DNA of 64,000 bases, taken from positions 3,987,501 to 4,051,500 of the forward strand of contig NC_009485.1 of assembly GCF_000015165.1 (NCBI RefSeq), given 5' to 3'. Of this stretch, positions 27,802 to 37,634 are shown piece after piece (position 1 is the stretch's first letter; every line of letters starts with the position of its first letter). Source of the DNA: Bradyrhizobium sp. BTAi1 (GTDB lineage: Bacteria; Pseudomonadota; Alphaproteobacteria; Rhizobiales; Xanthobacteraceae). The position numbers and the translations under genes were made by a program. The notes under the pieces were generated by a model. It searched no databases and was not told where the DNA came from. It saw nothing but the letters and a program-made list of their open reading frames with translations.

Positions 27802-28899
27802 CTAGCCGTCCTCCTGGTAGAGCAAGGCCATAAAGCCGGTCAGGCCGCCGACGAACACCGGCAGCCACGCGGCAACGATCGGATCCATCAACGCAGCCTT
27901 GCTCAAATCTTCCGTTACTTTCGACAAAACGTAGAGCAGAAAGCCGGCGCCCACGCCACTCAAAACCATTTTTTGTACGCCACCCATTCGGAAGAAGCGG
28001 AGCGACACGGACGCGGCCAGCATGACCATCGCAGCCAGCAGGAATGGCTGCGCGATCAGCTTATGATACTGCAATCGGTAGCCCGCGGTCGCGAAGCCTG
28101 AGCTCTCTGACGAACGGATGTAGCTCGGCAGTTGCCAAAACGACACAGTTTCGGGGGTCGAGAAGCTGTTGCGGACCTGTGCCGGTGTCAGGCTGGTGGG
28201 CAGAATGAAGGTCGGCTCGTCCACCGGCGGCGCATCGAGGGAGAATCGGCGCACCGATTTGAACACCCACTGGCCGTCTTCGAGGGTGGCCTCGCGCGCT
28301 TCGATTCGGTCCTTGAAATGTTTCTCCGTATCAAAACGGAACAGCGTCAGGCCGGTCAGCCGAACACCCTGCTGCTCACTGCGTGCGGCGTTGATGATGA
28401 CCGAGCCGTCCGGGTTGATCTGGTTCAGCCAGAAGCCGGACGCATCCTGCACGCCGCCGCCCGGGGCGGCGCCGAACAGCTCCGCTTCCATGCGTTTCGA
28501 CAATTCACGCAGATTGGCCGACATCGGATTGTAGAGCGTCGTCGCCATCAGGCCGAGCACGATGGCGCTGGCCAGCGCCGGCGCGATGAACTGCCAGGCC
28601 GAGACGCCGGCGGCGCGCGCCACCACGAGCTCGAGGCGACGCGACAGCGCGAGGTAGCAGGTCATGGCGCCGATCAGGACACAGAACGGCATCATCTTCT
28701 CGAGCAGTTGCGGCACGCGAAACAGCGAGGTCTCGGCGACCATCAGCGCCGAGGCGGAGGCCAGCCCCGAGGTCTTGCGGACCATCTCGATGTAATCGAC
28801 CAGGACGAGCAGCACGAAAATGCTCGCGAACACGCCGACCGCCGAGACCAGGAAGCGGCCGGCGAAATAGCGCCCCAGCGTGTTGGTGACCATGCTCAT
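27802..28899 (-). CDS. lptG: LPS export ABC transporter permease LptG
   Basis: One of two permease subunits that, with LptB, extract LPS from the inner membrane and push it onto the LptC-LptA bridge. The 365-residue product has the family topology: helices at the N-terminus (RFLVSAVGVFASIFVLLVLV), two further ones around residues 55-120, a periplasmic beta-jellyroll (about 130-265) and three C-terminal helices. The start overlaps the lptF stop by 4 bases (ATGA), so the two partners are coupled. ABC subunit LptB is not in this window. Confidence 0.95.
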   Translation of the reverse strand: MSMVTNTLGRYFAGRFLVSAVGVFASIFVLLVLVDYIEMVRKTSGLASASALMVAETSLFRVPQLLEKMMPFCVLIGAMTCYLALSRRLELVVARAAGVSAWQFIAPALASAIVLGLMATTLYNPMSANLRELSKRMEAELFGAAPGGGVQDASGFWLNQINPDGSVIINAARSEQQGVRLTGLTLFRFDTEKHFKDRIEAREATLEDGQWVFKSVRRFSLDAPPVDEPTFILPTSLTPAQVRNSFSTPETVSFWQLPSYIRSSESSGFATAGYRLQYHKLIAQPFLLAAMVMLAASVSLRFFRMGGVQKMVLSGVGAGFLLYVLSKVTEDLSKAALMDPIVAAWLPVFVGGLTGFMALLYQEDG

Positions 28900-30065
28900 G
28901 CGGCGGCCGGCCTTCTGAACAGCCGTGCGATCCGCGCATTCGACCGGTTGATCGCCTCCATCAGCCGCGCCGGCGGCTCGACCACCACGCCGCCGACGAT
29001 GATCCAGATGCTCAAGCCGAGCACGCCGAACAGCATCAGGTACTGCACCAGGGCGGCGACCGGCGTCTTCACCGTCATGACGGAGCAGGCGAAGCCGGCC
29101 ATGCGCACGCCGAACACCGCGAGAATCGCACTGCCGAACGAGAAGTTGCGGCTCTGACGCGTCGTGCGCGGCGCGCCGAGAAACGCAAAGGTCAAAGCGG
29201 CGAAGGCGAAGGGGTAGATCGGGGCGAGGAAGCGGTCATGCAGCTCCTGCCGGAATTGTCCGGGGATCTGCTTGTAGATCGGATCGTCCTCCGCCGGCGC
29301 CATCAGCTCCCACAGATAGCGCTCGCGGATGCCGAGCGTGACATCGCGGCCCTGATTCGAGAATTTCGACATGTCGAAGGCGTAGCGGGCGAACGCGACC
29401 ATTGCCGGCTCGCGCTTGCCGACTTCGAAGCGCTCGAGATTGCCATCCTCCAGCACCAGGAACGAGCCGTCGGGGTTCTTCACCACCGTGCCCTTCTCGG
29501 CGATGATCGTGATTCGCTCCTTCGGATCGCGGCGGTCGTCGATCAGAATGCCCTGCAATTCGCCGCCGGGCTGGCGTTCGCGAATCCGGATCGTGAGGTT
29601 CTGGTCGAGCTGGGCGAACCGTCCGGGCTGCAGGATGTTGGCGAGCACGTCGGCGGTGATCTCGGCGTCCCATTGCTTGATCCGGCGCAGCCCGTCGGGC
29701 GCGAAGAAGGCGGCAATGAAGGTGACCAGGATCGCGACGACGCAGGTGGCGTAGGCGAAGGGAACAAACAGCCGGATCGGCGACATGCCGGCGGCGTTCA
29801 TCACGATGATTTCCGAATCGGTCGCGAGCTTGTTGAGGGTGTGAGAGACTGCGATCATCAGCGCAATCGGCGCGATCACGCCGAGCAGCGAGGGAATCAC
29901 CAGGCCGGTAATGCCGAGAAAGGTCAGGATGGTCTGCCCCTGGCTCGTCATCAGGTCGATGCCGCGCAGCGCCTGGGTGATCCAGATCACCCCGGTGAGA
30001 CTCACCAGGACCACCGCAAACGACGCGAGCGTCGTGCGAAAGATGTACCTGTCGATGGATCCCAT
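28896..30065 (-). CDS. lptF: LPS export ABC transporter permease LptF
   Basis: Partner permease of LptG. The 389-residue product begins MGSIDRYIFRTTLASFAVVL, the LptF family start; this ATG at 30065 is preferred over the open frame upstream. Membrane helices occupy about 10-35, 55-80, 100-125 and three near 310-370, around the periplasmic domain with IIAEKGTVVKNPDGSFLVLEDGNLER. The family's MNAAGMSPIRL coupling-helix segment is present. First gene of the cluster; its promoter must lie in 30066-30382, shared with divergent pepA. Confidence 0.95.
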   Translation of the reverse strand: MGSIDRYIFRTTLASFAVVLVSLTGVIWITQALRGIDLMTSQGQTILTFLGITGLVIPSLLGVIAPIALMIAVSHTLNKLATDSEIIVMNAAGMSPIRLFVPFAYATCVVAILVTFIAAFFAPDGLRRIKQWDAEITADVLANILQPGRFAQLDQNLTIRIRERQPGGELQGILIDDRRDPKERITIIAEKGTVVKNPDGSFLVLEDGNLERFEVGKREPAMVAFARYAFDMSKFSNQGRDVTLGIRERYLWELMAPAEDDPIYKQIPGQFRQELHDRFLAPIYPFAFAALTFAFLGAPRTTRQSRNFSFGSAILAVFGVRMAGFACSVMTVKTPVAALVQYLMLFGVLGLSIWIIVGGVVVEPPARLMEAINRSNARIARLFRRPAAA

Positions 30066-30382
30066 CGTGTGCGCTCGATCCCCAATCTGCAGTCCCGGAA
30101 CGAGCGCTGCGGCCACCCTTGAAACGCCGTCACGTTCCAAGGTCAGTGAACATCCTTACCATCCCTTTGATCCGTCGACAAAATGGCTGTGGCGTGGCGT
30201 CGCTAAAATACGGCTAAAATTTCATTATTGTGACCGCCTCGACACGGGAGGCTTGGCAGCTCTGGCCGCGGCAGGCCATACTGTTGCCAAGTTGGGTTCC
30301 GAACTGCCGCCATCCTCGTCTGTCCGCTGGGATTTTGGGACGGTCGCGGCGGCCCTCACGACGAAATTTGGAGGTTTGCTTG
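30066..30382. promoter_or_regulatory. Divergent lptF / pepA promoter region
   Basis: This 317-base region separates two divergent genes. An AT-rich patch near 30195-30230 (two GGCTAAAAT-like repeats, then TTTCATTATTG) is the likeliest promoter area. I cannot assign -35 and -10 hexamers. No gene is evident. Confidence 0.45.
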
Positions 30383-31882
30383 ATGTCCGACACCGTCAAG
30401 GTCGGCTTCGTTCCGCTGTCGACTGCGCCACGCGGTATCCTGGTCGCGTTCTGCGATGAGTCCCTGCGGCTTGGTGCCGCGACCGACAAGGCGCTGGGCG
30501 GCGCCGCCGAGCTCATCCAGCGGGCGGCCGCTGCGGCGCGCTTCAAGGGCAAGGACGGCGCGGTGCTCGACCTTCTCGCCCCCCAGGGAATCAAGATTCA
30601 GCGCTTGCTCGTGATCGGCACAGGCAAAAGCGGGGATCACAAGGAAAAGGATTTCCTGAAATATGGCGGGACGTTAGCCGGGAAACTGAACGCCGGGACT
30701 GAACCCGTGATGGTGATGGCCGAGCTGCCCTCCGGGCCGATGACGCCGGACCAGGCGAGCTCGCTGGCGGCCGGGATCAGGCTGCGAGCCTATCGATTCG
30801 ACCGCTACAAGACCAAGAAGAAGGACGAGGAGGCGGCCGTCAGCGCCGCGATCTCGCTGGCCGTCGCGGACGTGGCCGCGGCCAAGAAGGCCTTCGCGCC
30901 ACGGTCGCACGTCACCGACGGCGTGATTCTGGCGCGCGATCTCGTCAACGAGCCGCCGAACGTGCTCTATCCGGAAGAGTTCGCCAAGCGCGCCAGCGCG
31001 CTGCGCAAGCTCGGCGTGACCGTCGAGATTCTCGATGTGCCGGCCATGAAGAAGCTCGGAATGGGGGCGCTGCTCGGGGTCGGGCAGGGCTCGGCGCGGC
31101 CGAGTCGCACCGTCGTCATGCGCTATAATGGCGGCAAGAAGGGTGATCAGCCGGTCGCCTTCATCGGCAAAGGCGTCTGCTTCGACACCGGTGGCATCTC
31201 GATCAAGCCGGCCGGCTCGATGGAGGATATGAAGGGCGACATGGGCGGTGCGGCCTGCGTCGTCGGTCTGATGCATGCGCTGGCCGCGCGCAAGGCCAAG
31301 GCCAATGTGATCGGCGCGATCGGCTTGGTCGAGAACATGCCGGACGGCAATGCCCAGCGCCCGGGTGACATCGTTACCTCGATGTCCGGGCAGACGATCG
31401 AGATCATCAACACCGACGCGGAAGGCCGGCTCGTGCTCGCCGACGTGCTCTGGTACGTCGCGACCAAGTTCAAGCCGAAATTCATGATCGATCTCGCCAC
31501 CTTGACCGGGGCGATCATGGTTGCGCTCGGCACCGAGCATGCGGGCCTGTTCGCCAACAATGACGATCTTGCCGAGAAGCTGTTGAAGGCGGGGCAGGAG
31601 ACCGGCGAGAAGGTTTGGCGCATGCCGCTCGGCCCCGAATACGACAAGCTGATCGATTCGCAATTCGCCGACATGAAGAACACCGGCGGGCGCCACGGCG
31701 GCTCGATCACGGCCGCGCAATTCCTGCAGCGCTTTGTCAGCGATACGCCATGGGCGCATCTCGACATCGCCGGAACCGCGATGGGCGCGCCGAAATCGGA
31801 GGTCAATCAGAGCTGGGGCTCCGGCTACGGCGTGCGCCTGCTCGACCGGCTGGTGTGGGATTGCTACGAAGCCAGGAGTTGA
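30383..31882 (+). CDS. pepA: Leucyl aminopeptidase
   Basis: Two-metal cytosolic M17 peptidase removing N-terminal residues from peptides. The 499-residue product starts at the ATG at 30383 with GGAGG 8 bases upstream. The C-terminal catalytic domain has [19 protein letters not shown] (metal-binding Lys and Asp), [16 protein letters not shown] and the hallmark [14 protein letters not shown]. Its C-terminus ([15 protein letters not shown]) is typical. It may also bind DNA, as E. coli PepA does, but nothing here shows it. holC follows 15 bases downstream, a linkage found in many proteobacteria. Confidence 0.96.
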   Translation: MSDTVKVGFVPLSTAPRGILVAFCDESLRLGAATDKALGGAAELIQRAAAAARFKGKDGAVLDLLAPQGIKIQRLLVIGTGKSGDHKEKDFLKYGGTLAGKLNAGTEPVMVMAELPSGPMTPDQASSLAAGIRLRAYRFDRYKTKKKDEEAAVSAAISLAVADVAAAKKAFAPRSHVTDGVILARDLVNEPPNVLYPEEFAKRASALRKLGVTVEILDVPAMKKLGMGALLGVGQGSARPSRTVVMRYNGGKKGDQPVAFIGKGVCFDTGGISIKPAGSMEDMKGDMGGAACVVGLMHALAARKAKANVIGAIGLVENMPDGNAQRPGDIVTSMSGQTIEIINTDAEGRLVLADVLWYVATKFKPKFMIDLATLTGAIMVALGTEHAGLFANNDDLAEKLLKAGQETGEKVWRMPLGPEYDKLIDSQFADMKNTGGRHGGSITAAQFLQRFVSDTPWAHLDIAGTAMGAPKSEVNQSWGSGYGVRLLDRLVWDCYEARS

Positions 31883-31897
31883 GGGACCGCTGTTCGG

Positions 31898-32350
31898 ATG
31901 ACGGAAGTCCTGTTCTATCATTTGCAGAACATGACCCTGGAAGGCGTGTTGCCGCCGCTGCTGGAGAAATCGCTCGAGCGCGGCTGGCGGGTTGTGGTGC
32001 AATCGACCTCAGAAGAACGTGCAGATGCGCTTGATGCGCATCTGTGGACCTATCGTGACGATTCGTTTCTGCCGCACGCCACATGGCGGGTTGCCGATGT
32101 GGCCGACCAGCCGATCGTGTTGGCGGTGGAGGAGAGCAATCCCAACCAGGCGAATGTGCGATTCCTGGTCGACAACGCGCCGCTGCCGTCAGACGCGCAC
32201 ACTTATGAGCGCATGGTGCTCGTCTTCAACGGCGACGATGACGAAGCGCTCGCAGCTGCGAGAGCGGCCTGGACCGATTGCAAAACGCGGGGATTCGAGG
32301 TCACCTATTGGCAGGCCGATGAGCGCGGGCGGTGGCAGCGTCGGCAATGA
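31898..32350 (+). CDS. holC: DNA polymerase III subunit chi
   Basis: Clamp-loader accessory subunit linking the polymerase III holoenzyme to single-strand-binding protein. The 150-residue product begins MTEVLFYHLQNMTLEGVLPP and has QSTSEERADALDAHLWTY, DSFLPHATW and PLPSDAHTYERMVLVFNGDD, the HolC pattern. Length matches the family (about 150). It follows pepA by 15 bases and is cotranscribed with it. No intact psi partner is in the window; many alphaproteobacteria lack a recognisable one. Confidence 0.93.
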   Translation: MTEVLFYHLQNMTLEGVLPPLLEKSLERGWRVVVQSTSEERADALDAHLWTYRDDSFLPHATWRVADVADQPIVLAVEESNPNQANVRFLVDNAPLPSDAHTYERMVLVFNGDDDEALAAARAAWTDCKTRGFEVTYWQADERGRWQRRQ

Positions 32351-32617
32351 TGGCCTGCCGGTCGCGCGCTCGCCATGGCGGCGTGCCGCGATTAATGATA
32401 ATCTGTCAATGAACTGGCGGCGCGTTGGCAAAGCCACGAACGTGCCGCAAAGTGATGGTGGGACGATCCGTTCGAACAACGACTGTGCCTCGCGCATCTG
32501 AAGTGTTGCTCCCGCCGATGCGGGCAGAACATCGCTTCAAGGGCCAGGGCGCACCCGGTTACAAGATCTGCTAGTGCTTTTGAATCGAGCATTGGTTGCA
32601 ATTCAGCAAGGTTCATC

Positions 32618-33148
32618 GTGCGAGACCAGAATCAAAAGCTGACGCGCCTTCTGGCGTTCCTTGTGCTTGCACCGGTCGTGTCCGGATGCTCCGGCTCGGC
32701 TGACTTTCTCTCCAAGGATGCCGAATGGTTCAACCGGCCGCAGCGCCTGTTCATCAAGAGCATCTCGATCGACGCGCCGCCGCTGACGCCCGAAAAGCCC
32801 GTCACCGCGGAGGATCTCGTCAGCGCCGAGGGCGCCTGTCCCGGCATGGCGCCGGCCGGCGCCAATGCGATGAGCAGCGATGCGGCCGCTGCGCCGCCCG
32901 CCGCAGGCGGCACGGTTGCACTTGGTCATACCGAATGTGACGTGGTGCGCGGCATCGGCGCACCCGACAGTGTCAACATCGGCGGTAATGGCGGTGATCG
33001 CGTTGCGACCGTGACCTGGCTGCGCGGTGCGCGTGCCGGCGTCTACACGTTCACCGCGGGCCGTCTGACCTCGATCGAGCGCGCGCCCGATCCGGGCCCG
33101 GCGCCGAAGATGGCGAAGCCCGCCAAGGGCAAGAAGAAGGCGACCTGA
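32618..33148 (+). CDS. Predicted lipoprotein of unknown function
   Basis: The 176-residue product has a basic start, a hydrophobic segment (LLAFLVLAPVV) and a lipobox VSGC with Cys24, so it is probably an outer- or inner-membrane lipoprotein. The mature part includes EWFNRPQRLFIKSISIDAPP, ACPGM (one further cysteine), and a C-terminal half with LGHTECDVVRGIGAPDSVNI and VATVTWLRGARAGVYTFTAGRL. The latter resembles small BamE/SmpA-like folds in its beta-rich pattern, but I cannot confirm that. The tail is Lys-rich (PAKGKKKAT). It stands alone between holC and the convergent ABC-F gene. Confidence 0.75.
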   Translation: MRDQNQKLTRLLAFLVLAPVVSGCSGSADFLSKDAEWFNRPQRLFIKSISIDAPPLTPEKPVTAEDLVSAEGACPGMAPAGANAMSSDAAAAPPAAGGTVALGHTECDVVRGIGAPDSVNIGGNGGDRVATVTWLRGARAGVYTFTAGRLTSIERAPDPGPAPKMAKPAKGKKKAT

Positions 33149-33237
33149 GCCGGCTGCGCGAGCGGCTTCTGTCACAGTTAAACGGATCGAACCAGGTTCG
33201 GTCCCGGTGATTTGAGGAGCGGCCGTCCGGACGTTCG

Positions 33238-35106
33238 TCAGCCGGTCGTCTCGTCGTACAGCGTGCTCGCTTCCAACCACTGCTCTTCGGCGCGCGCCAG
33301 CGCCTCCGCGGCGTTCGCCCTTGCCTTCGACAATTGCGCGGCCTGCTTCGGGTCGCGGGTGAAGATGTCCGGCAACGCCAGCGCGCCGTCGATCTTGGCG
33401 ATGATCTCGGTGATGCGGGCCATCTCGGCTTCGGCGGCCGCGATCTTCTGTTTCAGTCCGCCACGCTTGTTGTCGCCACGCGGTCGCTCCGCTCGCTCGC
33501 TCGTCTGCGGACGTTCGGCATCGCGCGCCGACGCGCCGCTCCGCGACGACAAGATCATCCGCCGGTAATCGTCGAGATCGCCGTCATAGGTCTTTACGGT
33601 CCGCTCGGCGACCACCCACAGACGATCCGCGCAGGCCTCGATGAGATAGCGATCGTGCGAGACCATGATCACGGCGCCCGGAAACTCGTTGATCGCTTCG
33701 GCCAGCGCCGCACGGCTATCGATGTCGAGATGGTTGGTCGGCTCGTCCAGGATGATCATGTTGGGACCGTAGAAGGTGGCGAGCCCGAGCAGCAGCCGCG
33801 CCTTCTCGCCGCCGGACAGGCTTTTCACCAGCGTGTCGGCCGCCTTGCCGGAAAATCCGATGGCGCCGGCCCGGGCCCGCACTTTCGATTCCGGCGCATC
33901 GCCCATCAGCTGCCGGACGTGGGTGTAGGGTGATCCCTGCTCGTCGAGTTCATCGAGCTGGTGCTGGGCGAAATAGGCGATCGACAGCTTGTCGGCGCGC
34001 GTGACCTTGCCGGAGAACGGTGCCAGCCGGCCGGCGAGCAGCTTGACCAGCGTCGATTTGCCATTGCCGTTGGCGCCCAGCAGCGCGACACGATCGTCAT
34101 TGTCGATGCGCAAGGTCACCCGGTTCAGCACGGGCTGGGCAGGGTCATAGCCGACCGAGGCGTTGTCGACCGCGATAATCGGCGGCGACAGCAATTTCTC
34201 CGGTGCGGGAAAGCTGATCTCGTGCACATCCTGGGTCACGAGCGCTGTGATCGGCTTCATCCGTTCCAGCATCTTGACCCGCGACTGCGCCTGCCGCGCC
34301 TTTGAGGCCTTGGCCTTGAAGCGGTCGACGAAGGACTGCAGCCGCGCGCGCTCAGCCTCCTGGCGCTTGACCGCCTTGGCGTCGAGCATCTCGCGCGTGG
34401 CGCGCTGCTCCTCGAACGAGGAATAGCCGCCGCGGTACAGTGTCAGCTTGCCGCGATCCAGGTGCAGGATCTGATCGACCGACGTCTCCAGCAGATCGCG
34501 GTCGTGGCTGATGACGATCACCGTGCGCGGATAATGCGCCAGATGATCCTCGAGCCACAGCGTGCCTTCGAGGTCGAGATAGTTGGTGGGCTCGTCGAGC
34601 AGCAGCAGGTCGGGGGCGGCGAACAAGGTGGCGGCGAGTGCCACGCGCATGCGCCAGCCGCCGGAGAATTCCGCGCAGGCCCGCGCCTGGTCGGCGGCCG
34701 AGAAGCCGAGGCCGCTGAGGATGGCGGCGGCCCGCGCCGGCGCCGAATGCGCGTCGATATCGACCAGCCGGGTCTGGATCTCGGCGATGCGATCCGGCTC
34801 GACGGCGGTTTCGGCTTCGCGCAGCAGGGCATCGCGCTCGAGATCGGCCCGGAGGACCACCTCGATCAGGCTTTCCGGGCCGCTGGGCGCCTCCTGGGCC
34901 AGACTGCCGATCCGCCATCGCGGCGGGACGGTGATCGCTCCGTTCTCCAGCGACAGTTCGCCGCGGATCGCCTTGAACAGCGTCGACTTGCCGGTGCCGT
35001 TGCGGCCCACCAGGCCGACGCGGGCGCCGGGCGGAATCTGCACCGTGCTGTGGTCGATGAGAAGCCGTCCGGCGAGCCGGATGGAGATGTCGTTGATCGA
35101 AAGCAT
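33238..35106 (-). CDS. ABC-F family ATPase
   Basis: Soluble tandem ATPase of the ABC-F group, which acts on ribosomes rather than as a transporter. The 622-residue product has two nucleotide-binding domains: first Walker A GRNGTGKST with signature EFSGGWRMR and LLLDEPTNYLD; second GANGNGKST with SLSGGEKARLLLG and IILDEPTNHLD. A basic linker (about residues 230-290, RLQSFVDRFKAKASKARQAQSR) joins them, and a coiled-coil C-terminus (about 535-620) follows. There is no membrane domain. Which ABC-F type (Uup, YheS or another) is uncertain; the C-terminal coil is Uup/YheS-like. A small unknown gene lies 67 bases upstream on the same strand. Confidence 0.93.
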   Translation of the reverse strand: MLSINDISIRLAGRLLIDHSTVQIPPGARVGLVGRNGTGKSTLFKAIRGELSLENGAITVPPRWRIGSLAQEAPSGPESLIEVVLRADLERDALLREAETAVEPDRIAEIQTRLVDIDAHSAPARAAAILSGLGFSAADQARACAEFSGGWRMRVALAATLFAAPDLLLLDEPTNYLDLEGTLWLEDHLAHYPRTVIVISHDRDLLETSVDQILHLDRGKLTLYRGGYSSFEEQRATREMLDAKAVKRQEAERARLQSFVDRFKAKASKARQAQSRVKMLERMKPITALVTQDVHEISFPAPEKLLSPPIIAVDNASVGYDPAQPVLNRVTLRIDNDDRVALLGANGNGKSTLVKLLAGRLAPFSGKVTRADKLSIAYFAQHQLDELDEQGSPYTHVRQLMGDAPESKVRARAGAIGFSGKAADTLVKSLSGGEKARLLLGLATFYGPNMIILDEPTNHLDIDSRAALAEAINEFPGAVIMVSHDRYLIEACADRLWVVAERTVKTYDGDLDDYRRMILSSRSGASARDAERPQTSERAERPRGDNKRGGLKQKIAAAEAEMARITEIIAKIDGALALPDIFTRDPKQAAQLSKARANAAEALARAEEQWLEASTLYDETTG

Positions 35107-35173
35107 GCGCGCCTTGTCACCGCGCGCGCGACCAAACGCAACCGCTTTGTCGCAGGCTCAGCCTGGCGGAATC

Positions 35174-35359
35174 TTACTCGAAGCGCAGACTCGTCTCGTC
35201 GCGCTTGCGCAACTCGTTCATGAGATGAGCGAGCGGGGCCGGGAGGTGCGAGCCGTCCGGCGGCAGGCTGCGTTGCAGCCGTTCGCCCACGGCGTCGCAG
35301 ATCGATCGGCTCATCTTGCGATCGAGCGCCTCGCTGGATTTGGCGGTGCGGCCAGTCAT
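35174..35359 (-). CDS. Small conserved-looking protein, function unknown
   Basis: A 61-residue frame begins MTGRTAKSSEALDRKMSRSI and ends NELRKRDETSLRFE with a TAA. It is predicted mostly helical with a Pro-rich turn (LPPDGSHLPAP). It ends about 67 bases before the ABC-F start, so the two may be cotranscribed. A GGAA-containing ribosome-binding site is weak. The architecture faintly recalls small anti-sigma/NepR-type peptides, but no regulator pair is nearby and the match is not convincing. Confidence 0.5.
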   Translation of the reverse strand: MTGRTAKSSEALDRKMSRSICDAVGERLQRSLPPDGSHLPAPLAHLMNELRKRDETSLRFE

Positions 35360-35469
35360 GACAGAGTTCCACGAGCATTGTGACAGGTCCTCTATCAAGT
35401 CATGGCAGGCCGATTGGTTTCCGCGACAGCCCCGGAATGGCGTGGACTTGGTTGAAATCCAACGAAAAA

Positions 35470-35496
35470 AGCCCCGGCGTGGGGGGCGCCGGGGCT
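35470..35496 (-). terminator. Intrinsic terminator
   Basis: AGCCCCGGCG (35470-35479) and CGCCGGGGCT (35487-35496) form a perfect 10-bp stem with a 7-base loop. The plus strand has AAAAAA at 35465-35470, giving a U run for minus-strand transcripts. It fits the His/Gly-rich secreted protein gene, whose stop is 70 bases upstream. Confidence 0.88.
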
Positions 35497-35565
35497 AGGC
35501 GAGCTGTTGCGGCGGGGGGCGGGTGCCGCGACAGGGCTCGTCGGGGAAGGTGGGATCAGACGGTC

Positions 35566-35844
35566 TCAGTAGCAGCGGTTGATCCAGCGCCAGCGCGGTC
35601 CCCACGGGGTCGGAACCACGCGGCGCACGTAGCAGCCGCCATAGCCGTAGCTGTAGACCGGGCCGCCGACGAAAACGCGCGGCCCGTAGAACGGACGGTG
35701 CCAGCCATAATAACCGCCATGCCAGCCACCGTGCCAGCCGTGATGCCATCCGCCATGCCAATGGGCCGAGGCCGCGGTCGGGGCGAGGGCGGCTGCGCCC
35801 AGAGAAACGGCGGCAACCGCGGCGAGGGAGAGTTTGCGCAACAT
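35566..35844 (-). CDS. Small secreted His/Gly/Trp-rich protein
   Basis: The 92-residue product starts at the ATG at 35844, with AGGAGA 6-7 bases upstream. A signal peptide (LSLAAVAAVSLGAAALAPTA, cleaved after about ASA, residue 27) is followed by HWHGGWHHGWHGGWHGGYYG, a His/Gly/Trp repeat, then aromatic strands and two cysteines near the C-terminus. It is likely periplasmic or surface exposed. Such His-rich stretches often bind transition metals, but nothing tests this. Bradyrhizobium-type genomes carry several similar short secreted proteins. Monocistronic, with its own terminator. Confidence 0.85.
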   Translation of the reverse strand: MLRKLSLAAVAAVSLGAAALAPTAASAHWHGGWHHGWHGGWHGGYYGWHRPFYGPRVFVGGPVYSYGYGGCYVRRVVPTPWGPRWRWINRCY

Positions 35845-36121
35845 GTTCGTCTCCTGGAGTACGGCGCTGGTGGCGCTACAGTGTTGGACGCTTTGGGCTG
35901 GGAGAAGGCGGTGACCAGAGCCCGGTTCGCCTTCACCCGATGCGACCATCATATGAAGCCGAGGTGAACGCAGGTGGCATGTGCCCTTCAGACAATGTTC
36001 AGAATTGTGAAATTGTCGTAACCCGCGGCCTCTCAGAACCGGCGCGGTCGCTTGCCGACAACCGATCGCGTCGATATAAGCCCGCAACCCACCCAAATCC
36101 CGCACCTCCAAGGACGACATT

Positions 36122-36544
36122 ATGGCGATTGAGCGCACGTTTTCGATCATCAAGCCCGACGCGACCGAGCGTAACCTGACCGGCGCGATCAACGCGCTGA
36201 TCGAGAAGGCCGGTCTGCGCATCGTGGCCCAGAAGCGCATCCGCATGACCCGCGAGCAGGCCGAGACCTTCTATGCCGTGCACAAGGCCCGCCCGTTCTT
36301 CGGCGAACTGGTCGACTTCATGATCTCCGGCCCGGTCGTGGTCCAGGTTCTGGAAGGCGAGGGCGCCATCCTCAAGTACCGTGACGTCATGGGCGCGACC
36401 GATCCGTCCAAGGCCGCCGATGGCACCATCCGCAAGCTGCACGCCAAGTCGATCGGCGAAAACTCGGTGCACGGATCGGACGCCGCGGAAACCGCGGCCA
36501 TCGAGATCGCGCAGTTCTTCTCCGGCAACGAGATCGTCGGCTGA
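36122..36544 (+). CDS. ndk: Nucleoside diphosphate kinase
   Basis: Transfers phosphate from ATP to nucleoside diphosphates through a phospho-histidine. The 140-residue product begins [17 protein letters not shown], has the family length, and carries the active-site His in [13 protein letters not shown] (His117). The C-terminus FFSGNEIVG is typical. ATG at 36122 follows an AAGGACG ribosome-binding site. Monocistronic: a 277-base region without genes precedes it and a strong hairpin follows. Confidence 0.98.
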   Translation: MAIERTFSIIKPDATERNLTGAINALIEKAGLRIVAQKRIRMTREQAETFYAVHKARPFFGELVDFMISGPVVVQVLEGEGAILKYRDVMGATDPSKAADGTIRKLHAKSIGENSVHGSDAAETAAIEIAQFFSGNEIVG

Positions 36545-36550
36545 TCCCTC

Positions 36551-36584
36551 GGTGTGCGGCGGAGGGGCATCTCCGCCGCACACC
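36551..36584 (+). terminator. Strong hairpin after ndk
   Basis: GGTGTGCGGCGGAG (36551-36564) and CTCCGCCGCACACC (36571-36584) form a perfect 14-bp stem with a 6-base loop 6 bases after the ndk stop. There is no U run, so it may protect the ndk 3' end or end transcription with Rho. Confidence 0.7.
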
Positions 36585-36628
36585 GCGCTCGTCCGCATTC
36601 CCGCTGAACGTCTCTGAAAGGCCTGGCC

Positions 36629-37492
36629 GTGAACTGGCTGTCGCAGCTCGCTGATCCCGCCACTTTCGGCCATTTGCTCGCTCAATTTGAAGCCGACCTG
36701 CAGAGCCCCGGCTTCTGGCTCGCATTGGGCAAGATCATCTGGATCAATGTGCTGTTGTCGGGCGACAACGCCCTGGTGATCGCGCTCGCCTGCCGCGGCC
36801 TGCACGGCCGGCATCGCGTCTGGGGCATGGTGGCAGGCTCCGGCATCGCGGTGGCGCTGCGCATCGCGTTCACCGGCATCGTTGCCACCTTGATGGCGCT
36901 TCCTTATCTGAAGCTGATCGGCGGCCTGGCGTTGCTGGTGATCGCGGCCAAGCTTCTGGTCCCCGAGGATGAGAACGACGAGATCGCCGCGGGAACCACG
37001 CTGTGGCACGCGGTTCGGATCGTCGCGCTCGCCGACCTCGTGATGAGCCTCGACAATGTGATCGCGGTCGCCGCGGCCGCCAACGGCCAGGCGTCGCTGC
37101 TGATCATCGGTCTCGCCATGAGCATCCCGCTGATCATCGCCGGTGCGGCATTGATCATGCTCGTTCTCGATCGGTTTCCGCTCCTGGTCTGGCTCGGCGC
37201 GATGCTGCTTGGCTGGGTGGCCGGCGAGGTGATCGCCACCGATCCGGCGATCGAGCCGCTGCTGCACCATGTCCTGGACGGCACCGTCGTCATCACCATC
37301 GAGGCGGCCTCTGGCCTGTTCGCGGGCAAGACCAACGTTTCCAGCCATGTCGACGTCATGGAGACGCTGATGTCGCTGCTCGGCGCAGGGGTGGTGCTGG
37401 TGGCCGGGTCGATCTGGCGCGGCCGCGCGCTGCAGCGCCAGGCGGCCGGTGAGCTCGAAGCGGTGCCGGCCCGCGGCGTCGATCTGCCATAG
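36629..37492 (+). CDS. TerC family membrane protein
   Basis: The 287-residue product starts at GTG 36629 and has about seven membrane helices. The family signatures are WINVLLSGDNALVIALAC and VMSLDNVIAVAAAANGQ, each with the acidic pair (GDN, LDN) of the metal-binding core. TerC/YjbE proteins export or handle metal ions such as manganese; the substrate of this one is unknown. It sits just before the repeat that bounds the molybdenum block, but its spacing and orientation give no direct link. A C-terminal cytoplasmic tail (about 30 residues) is rich in Arg and Ala. Confidence 0.85.
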   Translation: MNWLSQLADPATFGHLLAQFEADLQSPGFWLALGKIIWINVLLSGDNALVIALACRGLHGRHRVWGMVAGSGIAVALRIAFTGIVATLMALPYLKLIGGLALLVIAAKLLVPEDENDEIAAGTTLWHAVRIVALADLVMSLDNVIAVAAAANGQASLLIIGLAMSIPLIIAGAALIMLVLDRFPLLVWLGAMLLGWVAGEVIATDPAIEPLLHHVLDGTVVITIEAASGLFAGKTNVSSHVDVMETLMSLLGAGVVLVAGSIWRGRALQRQAAGELEAVPARGVDLP

Positions 37493-37493
37493 A

Positions 37494-37588
37494 CATGATG
37501 CGTCTCCACGGAAACGCATCATGATCTAATATCTTCGTCTGAGCATGATCTTTCCGGAAAACCGGTTTCCACTGTTCCGGATCATGCT
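37494..37588 (+). repeat. Dispersed palindromic repeat, copy A
   Basis: Begins with CATGATGCGT (37494-37503) and its exact reverse complement (37514-37523). After a spacer, AACCGGTTTCCACTGTTCCG and GATCATGCT follow at the right end. Copy B (45195-45269) shares the same two-part organisation in the opposite orientation, apart from a different internal spacer. I recall similar sequences scattered in Bradyrhizobium intergenic regions. Confidence 0.8.
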
Positions 37589-37634
37589 CGAGTTCGCGAC
37601 GCGCGCTGTCGATCCTCCTGATCTCGCCGGCCCG